The position numbers and the translations under genes are program-made. Under the pieces are notes generated by a model. That model was not told the DNA's origin. It ran no database searches and saw only the letters and a list, made by a program, of their open reading frames with translations. 64,000 nucleotides of DNA from an uncultured Croceitalea sp. (GTDB lineage: Bacteria; Bacteroidota; Bacteroidia; Flavobacteriales; Flavobacteriaceae). Positions 26,348-35,559 of this stretch are shown piece after piece. Every line of letters begins with the position of its first letter. Within the stretch, counting starts at the first letter, position 1. The DNA lies in NCBI GenBank assembly GCA_947503285.1, contig CANNDD010000002.1, forward strand, positions 310,001 to 374,000. The letters run 5' to 3'.

Positions 26348-27334
26348 CTATTTTCTATTGATTTTTGAGAAATCACGGTGTTCCGTTCGCTCAAGTTCTT
26401 CTTTTGTAAGTGTTTTGAAGTAATCAAAGGTCTTTCGCATACCTTCTTCCCTGCCAACCTTAGGTTCCCAACCAAGAATTTCTTTTGCTTTAGTAATATC
26501 GGGTTGCCTTTGCATCGGATCATCTTTTGGAAGCGGTTTATAAATGATCTTTTGGTCAGTGCCGGTTAATTTGATGATTTCTTCTGCAAAATCTTTGATG
26601 GTGATTTCGTGTGGATTACCAATATTCATGGGCAAGGTATAATCACTCATCATCAATCTGTAAATACCTTCTATTTCATCATCAACAAAGCAAAAAGAAC
26701 GGGTTTGTGAACCATCACCAAAAACGGTCAGATCTTCACCTCGTAATGCTTGACCCATAAAAGCCGGAATTACGCGCCCATCATTTAAGCGCATTCTTGG
26801 TCCATACGTATTGAAAATACGAACGATTCGCGTATCCAATCCGTGAAAGGTATGATAGGCCATTGTTATGGACTCCTGAAAGCGCTTGGCTTCGTCATAC
26901 ACGCCTCTAGGGCCAATAGTATTTACATTCCCATAATATTCTTCGGTTTGGGGGTGCACTAAGGGATCACCATAAATTTCTGAGGTGGAGGCTATCATAA
27001 AACGAGCTCCTTTTTCTTTGGCCAGGCCAAGAAGGTTATGGGTGCCCAAAGAGCCTACCTTAAGGGTTTGAATCGGAATCTTTAAATAATCTATAGGACT
27101 GGCCGGGGAGGCAAAATGAAGAATATAATCCAAATCACCCGGCACATGAACAAATTTGGTAACATCATGATGGTAAAACTCAAAGTTCTCGAGCTTCATT
27201 AAGTGTTCGATGTTGTTCAGATCTCCGGTTATCAGATTATCCATACCGATAACGTGATGCCCTTCTTTAATAAATCTGTCACAAAGATGTGATCCAAGAA
27301 AGCCTGCTGCGCCTGTTATGAGGGTTCTTTTCAT
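26348..27334 (-). CDS. UDP-glucuronate decarboxylase (SDR family)
   Basis: 328 residues. The extended SDR fold has GAAGFLGSH (8-16) for NAD and the catalytic Tyr146/Lys150 in GVYDEAKR. The [12 protein letters not shown] block (about 73-84), [10 protein letters not shown] and DGRVIPAF are characteristic of UDP-xylose synthase. It would convert UDP-glucuronate to UDP-xylose for the polysaccharide made by the locus to its right. It is the promoter-distal end of the exopolysaccharide gene run on the minus strand. Confidence 0.9.
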   Translation of the reverse strand: MKRTLITGAAGFLGSHLCDRFIKEGHHVIGMDNLITGDLNNIEHLMKLENFEFYHHDVTKFVHVPGDLDYILHFASPASPIDYLKIPIQTLKVGSLGTHNLLGLAKEKGARFMIASTSEIYGDPLVHPQTEEYYGNVNTIGPRGVYDEAKRFQESITMAYHTFHGLDTRIVRIFNTYGPRMRLNDGRVIPAFMGQALRGEDLTVFGDGSQTRSFCFVDDEIEGIYRLMMSDYTLPMNIGNPHEITIKDFAEEIIKLTGTDQKIIYKPLPKDDPMQRQPDITKAKEILGWEPKVGREEGMRKTFDYFKTLTKEELERTEHRDFSKINRK

Positions 27335-27422
27335 TTTTTAATTTTATCTTTAAGCCACAAAAATTACTTACTGTCTAGGGTTTGGATGCATGAATTTAAA
27401 GGTAAAAAAAAGGTTTTATGGT

Positions 27423-28772
27423 TTAATAAGCCTTGTCTTGACCTTTAATAACACTTATAATCGTTTGTAATATTATTTTTAAATCTAAAAGCATTGACCA
27501 GTTTTCTATATAAAAAAAATCGTACCGGGTTCTGTTAATTATATCTTCTTCGGTCTCTATTTCTCCTCGATATCCCTTTGCTTGAGCCAAACCTGTAATA
27601 CCTGGTTTTACGTAATGTCTTAACATGTATTTTTGAACGGTTGTGTTGTATTCTTGGTTTTGACGCCACAAATGTGGTCTTGGGCCAACCACCGACATCT
27701 GACCAAATAGGACATTGACAAACTGAGGCAATTCATCAATACTAGTTCTCCTTAGAAAAGCCCCGATTCTGGTAATTCTTGGGTCATTTCTGGTAGCTGA
27801 TTTCTCAGTTGTATGGTTTATTTTCATGGTCCTAAATTTATAACATCCAAACCCTTTTTCATTAAACCCTGGGCGATTTTGCCTAAAATATATTGGGCCT
27901 TTTGAATCGATTTTTATCAAAATTCCAATTATTGGAAACAACCAAGACAATAAGAAAACAAAGACGGTAAGTGAAAAGATAAAATCAAAACTCCGCTTAA
28001 AAAATCTATTAAGTGACTCTTCCAAGGGAATTTCCCTTATCGAAAGCACTGGAAGATATTCGTAGTAGTCTAGTTTTAAGTTCTTAGTGAAAATGTCTTT
28101 GTTATCCGGGATAAATTTTAACTTAATTAAGTTATTGTCCGCATAATTTATAAATGTCCCTATCTCATCGTTTTCTAGTTCATTGACGGAGCAATAAATT
28201 TCGTTGATATTATTTTCCTTAATAAACTCCAAACAATGGTTTATATCAAAATCCGTTTTTTTTGTGGAAAACTGTCCAATAATATGGTATCCGTATTCTC
28301 CGTGTTTCTTGAACATTTCAACCAACTGATTCGTTTTTTTATTCTTGCCAATAACAACAACACGCCTTAAATCTCGCTTAATGGAGCCGCGGTATCTCAT
28401 TAACAAATAATAGTTTAAGAACTTTATAAGAAATACCACTAAAAATACAATAGCAAAAAACACGGCAAGATTGAGCCTGCTTATATTTGGCTGCTTAAAA
28501 AACCCAATAAATGCGTAGAGGATTAGAAAAAAGAAACCAAACTGCCTAATAAGCAACTTTACAATATAAGTTACTTTAGTAAACCTATAAATTACATAAA
28601 AATCTATCTTAAAAGCAATTATTGTCCACGCTATAGTTATATATGCATGAAAAAGCAAAGGATATTGCAATAGCAAGGGAATATAGGTGGCCAATACGTT
28701 TATCACCAATAAATCCAAAACAAAAGGAAACGCACCTATAGAATTTGAGTGCCCATATCTGCTTAAAATCAT
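27423..28772 (-). CDS. Polyprenyl glycosylphosphotransferase (WcaJ-type initiating enzyme)
   Basis: 449 residues. Four or five N-terminal membrane helices and a nucleotide-binding-like middle domain precede the C-terminal bacterial sugar transferase domain: KRSFDFIFSL, the membrane re-entrant helix, KGPIYFRQNRPG, FGCYKFRTM, DELPQFVNVL and VVGPRPHL. It transfers the first sugar phosphate to undecaprenyl phosphate and so begins each repeat unit at the inner membrane. It lies in the middle of the exopolysaccharide locus. Confidence 0.93.
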   Translation of the reverse strand: MILSRYGHSNSIGAFPFVLDLLVINVLATYIPLLLQYPLLFHAYITIAWTIIAFKIDFYVIYRFTKVTYIVKLLIRQFGFFFLILYAFIGFFKQPNISRLNLAVFFAIVFLVVFLIKFLNYYLLMRYRGSIKRDLRRVVVIGKNKKTNQLVEMFKKHGEYGYHIIGQFSTKKTDFDINHCLEFIKENNINEIYCSVNELENDEIGTFINYADNNLIKLKFIPDNKDIFTKNLKLDYYEYLPVLSIREIPLEESLNRFFKRSFDFIFSLTVFVFLLSWLFPIIGILIKIDSKGPIYFRQNRPGFNEKGFGCYKFRTMKINHTTEKSATRNDPRITRIGAFLRRTSIDELPQFVNVLFGQMSVVGPRPHLWRQNQEYNTTVQKYMLRHYVKPGITGLAQAKGYRGEIETEEDIINRTRYDFFYIENWSMLLDLKIILQTIISVIKGQDKAY

Positions 28773-29167
28773 TTGAAACTATAAAAGTTGTTTTCAAAAA
28801 GTTTGGGTTTTCAATACATTCTTGTCAGAGAAGCTTTTTAGAAAACACCAAAAAATAAAACTATTGTTGAACAAAACATAATACCTTATTATCTGCTCAA
28901 AAAACACTCTATACTCTAAAAATCAAAAATAGCACTAAAGAATATAGCAGTAGGGAATTTTTTCTTCGAATTGTAAAATTAACCAATTAGAACAAAGAAC
29001 CTATATACAATATCAAATCTAAAATGCTTGAAATAACCAAAGATTCAAATTACTGGTGTTGATGGTATCAACTGGTCTATTTAATGAACTTAGTGAGGGA
29101 CAACATGAAGGTTGAAATTCAAGGGAGTGAAAATTAGCCAATTTAAAACAAGATGAGATGAAGAAAT
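28773..29167. other. Intergenic region, 395 bases, very AT-rich, no gene seen
   Basis: No reading frame of note and no clear homology in any frame. Base composition is visibly more AT-rich than the flanking genes. It separates the sugar transferase gene from the cupin/epimerase operon and may hold the promoter of the former, which I could not place. Confidence 0.5.
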
Positions 29168-29521
29168 TTAATCTAGGGCAATACCAAAATATACAAACTC
29201 CAAATTATTTTTTCCGTTATTAATCAGTTCATGTCGAGATTTGGCCGGTATTCTTAGAAAAGTTCCTGGTTTTAAAGTTATTTCATTTCCATTAACCCTA
29301 TAAACTCCCGTTCCATTTATAAAATAGAAAAGCTCATCCATGGTTGGATGGGTGTGAAGTTCGCAAATTTCGCCAGGAGCAAACATGCCATAGGCAAATT
29401 GGGTTAATTTAGAATCAGTATCTTCACTCTTTAAAAACACCTTTTTTAATCCAGAAAGGTGAGCTGTGGGCTCACCTTTGATGTTTTCAAGATAATCGAA
29501 TAACTTTTCTTTAGTTGACAA
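29168..29521 (-). CDS. Cupin-domain protein
   Basis: 117 residues, one small beta barrel. The metal-binding cupin motif 1 is ELHTHPTMDELFYF (two His and Glu) and motif 2 ends in PAKSRHELIN. The start is TTG at 29521, inside the last codons of the epimerase gene (11-base overlap). No ATG exists early enough, so translation is coupled to the epimerase. It may isomerise or sense a sugar intermediate; the substrate is not identifiable. Confidence 0.75.
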   Translation of the reverse strand: MSTKEKLFDYLENIKGEPTAHLSGLKKVFLKSEDTDSKLTQFAYGMFAPGEICELHTHPTMDELFYFINGTGVYRVNGNEITLKPGTFLRIPAKSRHELINNGKNNLEFVYFGIALD

Positions 29522-30485
29522 GACTTTTATTTTTTACCTGTTCTGAAATCCATTTGTATGTAATCTCAGTACTTTCCCTTAAACTCATTGCTGGTTCCCA
29601 ACCTAACTTTTCCCTAATCAATGCATTATCAGAATTTCTGCCGGCCACTCCTGTTGGCCCTTCAATATTTTTAATATTAATGTTCTTCCCTGAGATGCTA
29701 ATAATCATTTTTGCATAGTCATTAATGGATATCATCTCCTCCGAACCAATATTTACAGGTCCTATGAAGTCAGATTCCATAAGCTTTCTCACTCCTTCCA
29801 CACATTCATCAACCAATAGAAATGAGCGGGTCTGTTTACCATCTCCCCAAACTTCGATATATCCATTGTCCGCTATTTCAGCAACTTTTCTGCAAAGGGC
29901 TGCAGGGGCTTTTTCCCTTCCTCCATTCCAAGTACCTTGGGGTCCAAAAATATTATGAAAACGGGCAATTCTTACCTCTATTCCGTGGTTTCTATTATAG
30001 GTCAAGTACAAACGTTCACTAAAGAGCTTTTCCCAACCGTATTCGCTATCTGGAGCGGCAGGATAGGCAGAATCTTCGGAACATTTGGGATTGTCAGGGT
30101 CCATTTGGTTATACTCAGGGTACATGCAAGCGGATGAAGAATAGAAAATTTTCTTTACTCCTTTATTTTTTACCTCTTCCAAAACATTGAGGTTGCATAA
30201 AGCTGAATTGTGCATAATGTCGGAATCATTATCCCCAGTAAACACAAACCCTGCTCCACCCATATCGGCCGCAAGTTGGTATACCTCATCAAGATCATCT
30301 GTCACTACTTGTTTGACAATATTAATATCTCTGAGGTCTCCTATAATAGACTCGTCCGAATTATTGTTTCCATACTCATTTTCCTTCAGGTCAACCCCTC
30401 GAACCCAATATCCTTCTTTTTTCAAACGGTTTACGAGGTGTCCCCCTATAAACCCTCCTGAGCCACATACTAAAGCTTTTTTCAT
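29511..30485 (-). CDS. GDP-mannose 3,5-epimerase-like SDR enzyme
   Basis: 324 residues. The match to plant GDP-mannose 3,5-epimerase is notable: NAD site GSGGFIGGH (8-16), the ADMGGAGFVF block, Cys120 in SSSACMYPE, Tyr149/Lys153 in EYGWEKL, RFHNIFGPQGTW, and Lys192 in GGREKAPAALCRK, which correspond to the known catalytic Cys, Tyr/Lys and Lys. It would make GDP-L-galactose or GDP-L-gulose for the polymer. Its ATG overlaps the stop of the WecG-like gene (ATGA). Confidence 0.82.
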   Translation of the reverse strand: MKKALVCGSGGFIGGHLVNRLKKEGYWVRGVDLKENEYGNNNSDESIIGDLRDINIVKQVVTDDLDEVYQLAADMGGAGFVFTGDNDSDIMHNSALCNLNVLEEVKNKGVKKIFYSSSACMYPEYNQMDPDNPKCSEDSAYPAAPDSEYGWEKLFSERLYLTYNRNHGIEVRIARFHNIFGPQGTWNGGREKAPAALCRKVAEIADNGYIEVWGDGKQTRSFLLVDECVEGVRKLMESDFIGPVNIGSEEMISINDYAKMIISISGKNINIKNIEGPTGVAGRNSDNALIREKLGWEPAMSLRESTEITYKWISEQVKNKSLVN

Positions 30486-31249
30486 TTGCTTACTTTAAAA
30501 AAGTTTCCATTAATTAACTCCGCAAAGTTATAATAAATAAAAAGAGGAACAATCTCGAAATATCTTTTCCACAATCTTTTTGGCTCCATAAGTAATCTAA
30601 AGAACCATTCCATTCCTATTTTTTGTACCCAACTAGGGGCTTGTTTTACATTACCAATATGAAAATCGAATGCTGCGCCTACACAGCATACATAATCGAC
30701 TTTGACATATTTTGATAGATTATACGCAAAAACCTCTTGCTTGGGAGTGCTAAGACCTATCCACACAATGTTAGCTTTTGTTTTATTTATTGTTTGGGCA
30801 ATTGCTGGATAATCATAATCGGAAACTTCGAGGAAGGGAGGACAATATGTTCCTGAAATAGTCGCAGCGAATTGAGTTTCACAGACCTGTTTTAGCTTAG
30901 CAGCTACACCTTCTTTTCCTCCGCAAAGGAAATGGGTTTTGTTTGTGTTTGCTGAGGCTATCATGGTTTCTTTAAAGAAATCTGGACCGTAGCATCGCTG
31001 CATTTTTTTTGCCCCTTTTAGTCTGCCTATCCAGACAGAGGGCATACCATCGGGAAGGTTGAGGAAGAATGACTGGAGGATTACCCTAAATTCATGATTT
31101 CTTTTTGAATATACCAAACCATGTGCCCCTGAAGCACTCATACACCTTGATTCAGAAGAACCATTGTTAGTGTACAAAAGCCTTTCGACCGCTTTTGCAA
31201 TGTTCATTGCAAATATTTTTATTCCTAAAATTTTTACTTCTTGTTGCAC
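30482..31249 (-). CDS. WecG/TagA/CpsF family glycosyltransferase
   Basis: 255 residues, GT26. The N-terminus VKILGIKI, then CMSASGAHGLVYSK, the NLPDGMPSVWIG block with its catalytic Asp, KMQRCYGPDFF, and the C-terminal IVWIGLSTPKQE are standard. The start is GTG at 31249, because the family's first strand lies upstream of the next ATG. It adds an acetamido sugar to a lipid-linked intermediate at the membrane. Confidence 0.9.
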   Translation of the reverse strand: MQQEVKILGIKIFAMNIAKAVERLLYTNNGSSESRCMSASGAHGLVYSKRNHEFRVILQSFFLNLPDGMPSVWIGRLKGAKKMQRCYGPDFFKETMIASANTNKTHFLCGGKEGVAAKLKQVCETQFAATISGTYCPPFLEVSDYDYPAIAQTINKTKANIVWIGLSTPKQEVFAYNLSKYVKVDYVCCVGAAFDFHIGNVKQAPSWVQKIGMEWFFRLLMEPKRLWKRYFEIVPLFIYYNFAELINGNFFKVSK

Positions 31250-31287
31250 TAGCCAGTGTTTTTAATTCTGAATCCGTTCATCATTGC

Positions 31288-32055
31288 TTATCCAATCAGA
31301 CTTTTTCCAAAAGTTAGGTTCGGATTAATTTGTGTAATCCTTTGAATTTTTAAATTGAATTCGAAGCTTTCCGCAATGTATAGCGGAGACCTGAAAACAA
31401 CTTTGTCATCACTTTTGGCCTGAAACAGTGGGTGACCTGCATATATAGTTCCGAATTCCCTGCTGATGTCCTCTATCCATTCTTTTTTGAAATACCTCAT
31501 AGAACCATAAGGAAAGGCCACGTTTGTCAATTTTGCTCCAAAACGCTGTTGGAAAAAATTTCGGTTAAGGTCAAGGTCTGTTTTCACATGGGACAATTGC
31601 AAGTTGCCAAAAGGCACATGGGAGAGACCATGGTTTCCAAAATCGAACCCTTCACGAATCAGGTTGGAAATCTGACCAAGTCCTATTGGTTTGCCATTTG
31701 GTATCCCCAAAGAATTATAATATGCATTGACAAGACCATCGCTCATAAGGTATGGCGCAAAGTTGATAAAAAAAGTGCAGGTGGCTCCTTCTTCTTTTAA
31801 CATCTTGGCCATTTCATACCATGCTTCATAATTATCATCAAAACTTAGGTATACCACTTTTTCCTCTGGTTTTTGTTCATAATTATACCCTCTTATTACA
31901 TAGCCTTTTTTTTGGGCAAATCGTATGAATTCTTTTAAGTAATCATTTTCATCCTTAAAATAGTGATGAAATATGTGTATGGCCTGCGGATAAAGCCCGT
32001 CTTTCAGTATTTTATCAAGTAAAATCCTATTGAAGTTAAAAATCAAGCGCTTCAT
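31288..32055 (-). CDS. Polysaccharide deacetylase family protein
   Basis: 255 residues, NodB-like. The substrate/metal motif is VVYLSFDDNYEAW with its catalytic Asp pair, and the metal histidines are in GNHGLSHVPFG. A later FPYGSMRYF block is also usual. There is no obvious signal peptide, so it may act on a cytoplasmic lipid-linked sugar or be exported without one. It overlaps the adjacent GT4 gene by 20 bases and belongs to the same transcript. Confidence 0.85.
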   Translation of the reverse strand: MKRLIFNFNRILLDKILKDGLYPQAIHIFHHYFKDENDYLKEFIRFAQKKGYVIRGYNYEQKPEEKVVYLSFDDNYEAWYEMAKMLKEEGATCTFFINFAPYLMSDGLVNAYYNSLGIPNGKPIGLGQISNLIREGFDFGNHGLSHVPFGNLQLSHVKTDLDLNRNFFQQRFGAKLTNVAFPYGSMRYFKKEWIEDISREFGTIYAGHPLFQAKSDDKVVFRSPLYIAESFEFNLKIQRITQINPNLTFGKSLIG

Positions 32056-33127
32056 AATGTGGTTTAAAGAATAGAGTATTTACTTGTTCCAGCTTTTTCA
32101 GCTTATCTGAGTAATCATACACAATTTTTCTATTATCAAGAATTTCATGTCTCTTTTCTGTAATAAAGCTTGCCATGCTATAGGTGTCCGGTAGTACCGT
32201 TAGGTTATCGAAAACAGATGTAAGTTCTTCAACGGCTCCCACAGGTAAACTAATTGCGGGCACACCATTAACACACGACTCGAGTACTACAGTGGGAACT
32301 CCTTCCACTTTACTAGTGAGCACAAATAGATCTATCTGTGAAAACAATTCGGACGGAGACATATCGGACACAAATTTAACTTCATTCAAATTTAAATGAA
32401 TGGCTTTGTCAATAACATTATGTTGGTAATTGTTTTCCTGGCCCTTAGAATTTCGTCCCTGTATTATCCAATTGAAATCAATATTGTTCATTTTTAGCGT
32501 ATGTGCAATTTCCACACATCTTTCATGTGCTTTTTGCCAATTTCTGTTTCCAAGAGTTCCAATGGTGAGAATCCCCTTTTTTAAGCTTTGTTCAGCAATC
32601 ACCTCTTTTCTTATGGGAGGGAAAAAGACTTTATTGAAATCATTGATCTCAAGACCATAAGCAGCAGCAACAGACTTGCCGGTAAAAAGGATTCTATCAG
32701 CAAGAAACCTGTGGGTATTTCCAATTATCTTCCTGAATGGTCTTGGTGTGAACAGTCCTGGTATTTCAGAAATACTTTTTAATCCGTATATCTTAGAAAA
32801 GACGAGTCCGGTGATGTATAGTGAACCATAATTTAAGATTACCGCATCGGAATTGAGGTACTTTTTGAGTTTTTGTGAAAGTCGTATTGTATCGAAGATT
32901 AATATTAATGGGAAAATCAATACAATTGGAATGTTTCGCTTAGTCGGGCGCCACAGACTTATGGGGCAATAGATTATGTCCTTGTTGTTATTTATGGCTT
33001 CGAATTTAGAGATGCCTTTTGGTGCAAGTATGATATGTTGCCTTTTATCCATTTTTGTGGCCAATTGCACAACTTGGTTATGGGGACCTCCAAAAGTTTT
33101 TGTGTATAATATGTGGATGCAGTTCAT
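32036..33127 (-). CDS. Glycosyltransferase family 4 protein
   Basis: 363 residues, GT-B fold. The C-terminal donor site shows the EX7E pattern in SKVEGVPTVVLESC, followed by NGVPAISLPVGAVEEL. The N-terminal acceptor domain holds the glycine-rich YTKTFGGPHNQV. It adds one sugar of the repeat unit at the cytoplasmic face. The donor sugar is not predictable. Confidence 0.85.
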   Translation of the reverse strand: MNCIHILYTKTFGGPHNQVVQLATKMDKRQHIILAPKGISKFEAINNNKDIIYCPISLWRPTKRNIPIVLIFPLILIFDTIRLSQKLKKYLNSDAVILNYGSLYITGLVFSKIYGLKSISEIPGLFTPRPFRKIIGNTHRFLADRILFTGKSVAAAYGLEINDFNKVFFPPIRKEVIAEQSLKKGILTIGTLGNRNWQKAHERCVEIAHTLKMNNIDFNWIIQGRNSKGQENNYQHNVIDKAIHLNLNEVKFVSDMSPSELFSQIDLFVLTSKVEGVPTVVLESCVNGVPAISLPVGAVEELTSVFDNLTVLPDTYSMASFITEKRHEILDNRKIVYDYSDKLKKLEQVNTLFFKPHYEALDF

Positions 33128-33517
33128 CTATCTGTGGTAATGAAATACAAAGACCGTTATGGCACAAGCATCTCCAATTAATGAGCTGTTCAAATTATTT
33201 GAAGGCAAAATAAATGTTGGCACTTTTGATTTCATCTAGCATTATTGTTAAAAGAGATGGTTTACAAGGTGTTTGAAAAGTATTGTCTTGTCTTTCTTCA
33301 ACCCCAAAAAGCAGCTTAATCCTTTTGCTTCACAACGTAACTGAAAAACAGTAACTCTTCATCTACTTAAACTAAGTGCCAAAAATATGCAATTCTCATT
33401 ATTCTGAATGCATCCAAGACATGATACTTCTTAAAGGAACATTTCGAAGATTTAAGAAATGAACTGGCCATCATCCCCGGACCTAGTGCCCAGTTTCAAT
33501 AAAATATGATTTTGCAT
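33128..33517. other. Intergenic region, 390 bases, with a possible gene remnant
   Basis: No intact gene. On the plus strand, 33425-33502, one frame reads EHFEDLRNELAIIPGPSAQF and then stops, which looks like the C-terminal end of a decayed protein; I do not recognise the family. The rest is AT-rich and unstructured. The region splits the exopolysaccharide genes into two blocks. Confidence 0.35.
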
Positions 33518-34633
33518 CTAATCAAGTTTATTAAAAATGTCATTCATGATATCCGAGGTAAGCGCCTTATTTTTCAATGGCGATATTCCAGGTATATACC
33601 TTTTGTCATTGGCCAATAATTCATTGAATTTAGAGGTAAAAGTTTCAGGTCGTTGTAAATCCATTACCGCGTGCATGTCAAGATCTATCATGTCCACAAC
33701 ATCGATTAGTTTTTGATGATATGGTATTATTAGCATCTTGCATCCTACTAAATAGGAAATTACCGCGGAGTGATATCGCGTAGCAATAAAGTACTCACAT
33801 TGAGCCAAAGGAGCAACAAATTTCTCAGTATCATCTACATGTTCATGGATTGTTACCCTGCTTGGGTCGATTTCATGTAAATGCTTTTGCAATTTTTTAC
33901 TTAGTGGAATATCAGATTCTCTAGACCCCCCTCTAAACACAAAGATTCGAATGGATATTTTAGTGTTTCTGTAGATAGACCCAATTTGGGGGATTATGTG
34001 ATTGTCCCATATGGTATCTTCATTGGAGTTTGATGAAAAGCTAAAAGAGGTAAGGGAAATACCTATCAGCATGTCATTTTTTGTGTTCACATGTTTCACT
34101 TCTTTGTGAAGGGACGCTAAATCGAACGTAAGCTGCACCCGTGAAGTGTCTGGCTTTCTTGATAAGTTGTTCAAATTATTCAACGAAACTTTGTCCCTTA
34201 CCGTAATATAGTTGGCAAGCAACAGGGATGTCTTTGTATATTTTTTGATGGCAAAAGAACCCAAAGGCGCATATCCTACCCCGAGATAATATACTTTTTT
34301 GAAACATATCCTATACAATAAAGAAATGACCAGAATCTTAGTAAGATATAAATAGTGTCTTTTTAAGCGCTTTTTGTGATAGTCATCGTGAAAATGCGTC
34401 CCGCCTCCAAGAATCAATAATTTGGTTCGGAAAAAGACTTTTAGTATGTTAAAAAAACTTGGGGATATGTAACAAGCTTTACCTTTAGAGATACTACTTT
34501 GCTTACTAACAATGAAAATTTTACCAATTATATTGACCGTGTCAAGATACTCTAGCAAGGCTTCTAGCATAAATTCATCACCAAAATTTTCTCCACCGTA
34601 GTGGCCAATGATAAACGTGTTTTTTCTTTCCAT
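33518..34633 (-). CDS. Polysaccharide pyruvyl transferase family protein
   Basis: 371 residues. The N-terminal GHYGGENFGDEFMLEALLEY is the family signature. The later LILGGGTHFHDD and the ATRYHSAVISYL block with its catalytic-site histidine are also present. Members add pyruvate ketals from phosphoenolpyruvate to sugars, giving negative charge to capsules. Its ATG shares one base with the stop of the sulfotransferase gene (TAATG), so they are coupled. Confidence 0.87.
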   Translation of the reverse strand: MERKNTFIIGHYGGENFGDEFMLEALLEYLDTVNIIGKIFIVSKQSSISKGKACYISPSFFNILKVFFRTKLLILGGGTHFHDDYHKKRLKRHYLYLTKILVISLLYRICFKKVYYLGVGYAPLGSFAIKKYTKTSLLLANYITVRDKVSLNNLNNLSRKPDTSRVQLTFDLASLHKEVKHVNTKNDMLIGISLTSFSFSSNSNEDTIWDNHIIPQIGSIYRNTKISIRIFVFRGGSRESDIPLSKKLQKHLHEIDPSRVTIHEHVDDTEKFVAPLAQCEYFIATRYHSAVISYLVGCKMLIIPYHQKLIDVVDMIDLDMHAVMDLQRPETFTSKFNELLANDKRYIPGISPLKNKALTSDIMNDIFNKLD

Positions 34634-35505
34634 TATAACTTCCAGCTTTTTTTTACTTTTTTAATGGTCTTATTCTCGTCTGATCCATTTTTCTCAAGCC
34701 AATTAAACAGCCTTTCGAAAGGTTCACTATAAATATCCAAAAGTTCTTGGGTAAGCTTAGGGTCCAATTTGGGGCTCTTGGTTTTAGATAATATCTTGAT
34801 GAACTCGCTGATGCCGTTCAATATTTTGGTGGTAAATTTATTGACAGGTGCTTTTCTTTCTAGATAAACAAGGGTTGAGGAATAGCTGTTGCCTTTTGGT
34901 TGTCTTCTTAAAGAGGTGGGGGTATAATCTGGGCCAACGTCTAAAAAGGAATAAATATCATAAAGGGCATTTTTAGGTGCATTTTGAATGTCATCGAACA
35001 AGACTAGTTTTATTTGGTCCTTTTCAACATTTTCATGAAGTTGTATTATGGCATCCGTGTATAAGCTACGCCGGATTAATTCTGAATAAATGGTCTCAGC
35101 TCCAGATTTGTAATCTTCAATTGCCTTTCCAATGCCGTCTTCAAGAGATTTGGCCTCGATAATATTTTTTCTCGTAAGCCAAAAGAAGGCGGATATGGTT
35201 CGCTCCACAGGGTTTCGAAGTGCAGCTATAATCTTTATGTCAGGGTATTGTTTGCGAGCATATTCAATTGAGGCCAAATCCCAAATGTAATCTACCGAAG
35301 CACTGCCCAGTTTTTGATTGGCGGAGGCATTTGCAAAAAGACTTTCAAACCAATCAAGGCCTTTTTGATTGAAGATATCACCTCCAAAATAGTAGGTTTC
35401 ATTTTTTCCTCCTCCAACAAACAATTCAGGATGTTCATTAAGGCAGTGATAAATCCATGTAGTGGCGCATTTTTGAGCTCCAATTAATAGGAAATCTAAG
35501 TTCAT
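34633..35505 (-). CDS. PAPS-dependent sulfotransferase
   Basis: 290 residues. The 5'-phosphosulfate loop is GAQKCATTW (9-17), the 3'-phosphate site is RNPVERTISAFFWL, and the dimer/substrate region LFDDIQ follows. It moves sulfate from PAPS onto a hydroxyl of the polymer or its precursor. Sulfated exopolysaccharides are typical of marine bacteria. A remnant of cysN, whose product helps to make the sulfate donor, lies 4 kb away in the same locus. Confidence 0.88.
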   Translation of the reverse strand: MNLDFLLIGAQKCATTWIYHCLNEHPELFVGGGKNETYYFGGDIFNQKGLDWFESLFANASANQKLGSASVDYIWDLASIEYARKQYPDIKIIAALRNPVERTISAFFWLTRKNIIEAKSLEDGIGKAIEDYKSGAETIYSELIRRSLYTDAIIQLHENVEKDQIKLVLFDDIQNAPKNALYDIYSFLDVGPDYTPTSLRRQPKGNSYSSTLVYLERKAPVNKFTTKILNGISEFIKILSKTKSPKLDPKLTQELLDIYSEPFERLFNWLEKNGSDENKTIKKVKKSWKL

Positions 35506-35559
35506 ATTGTTAGTTATTCATCTGTAATCTGCAAAACTATTTACAAATTAATAATAGTC

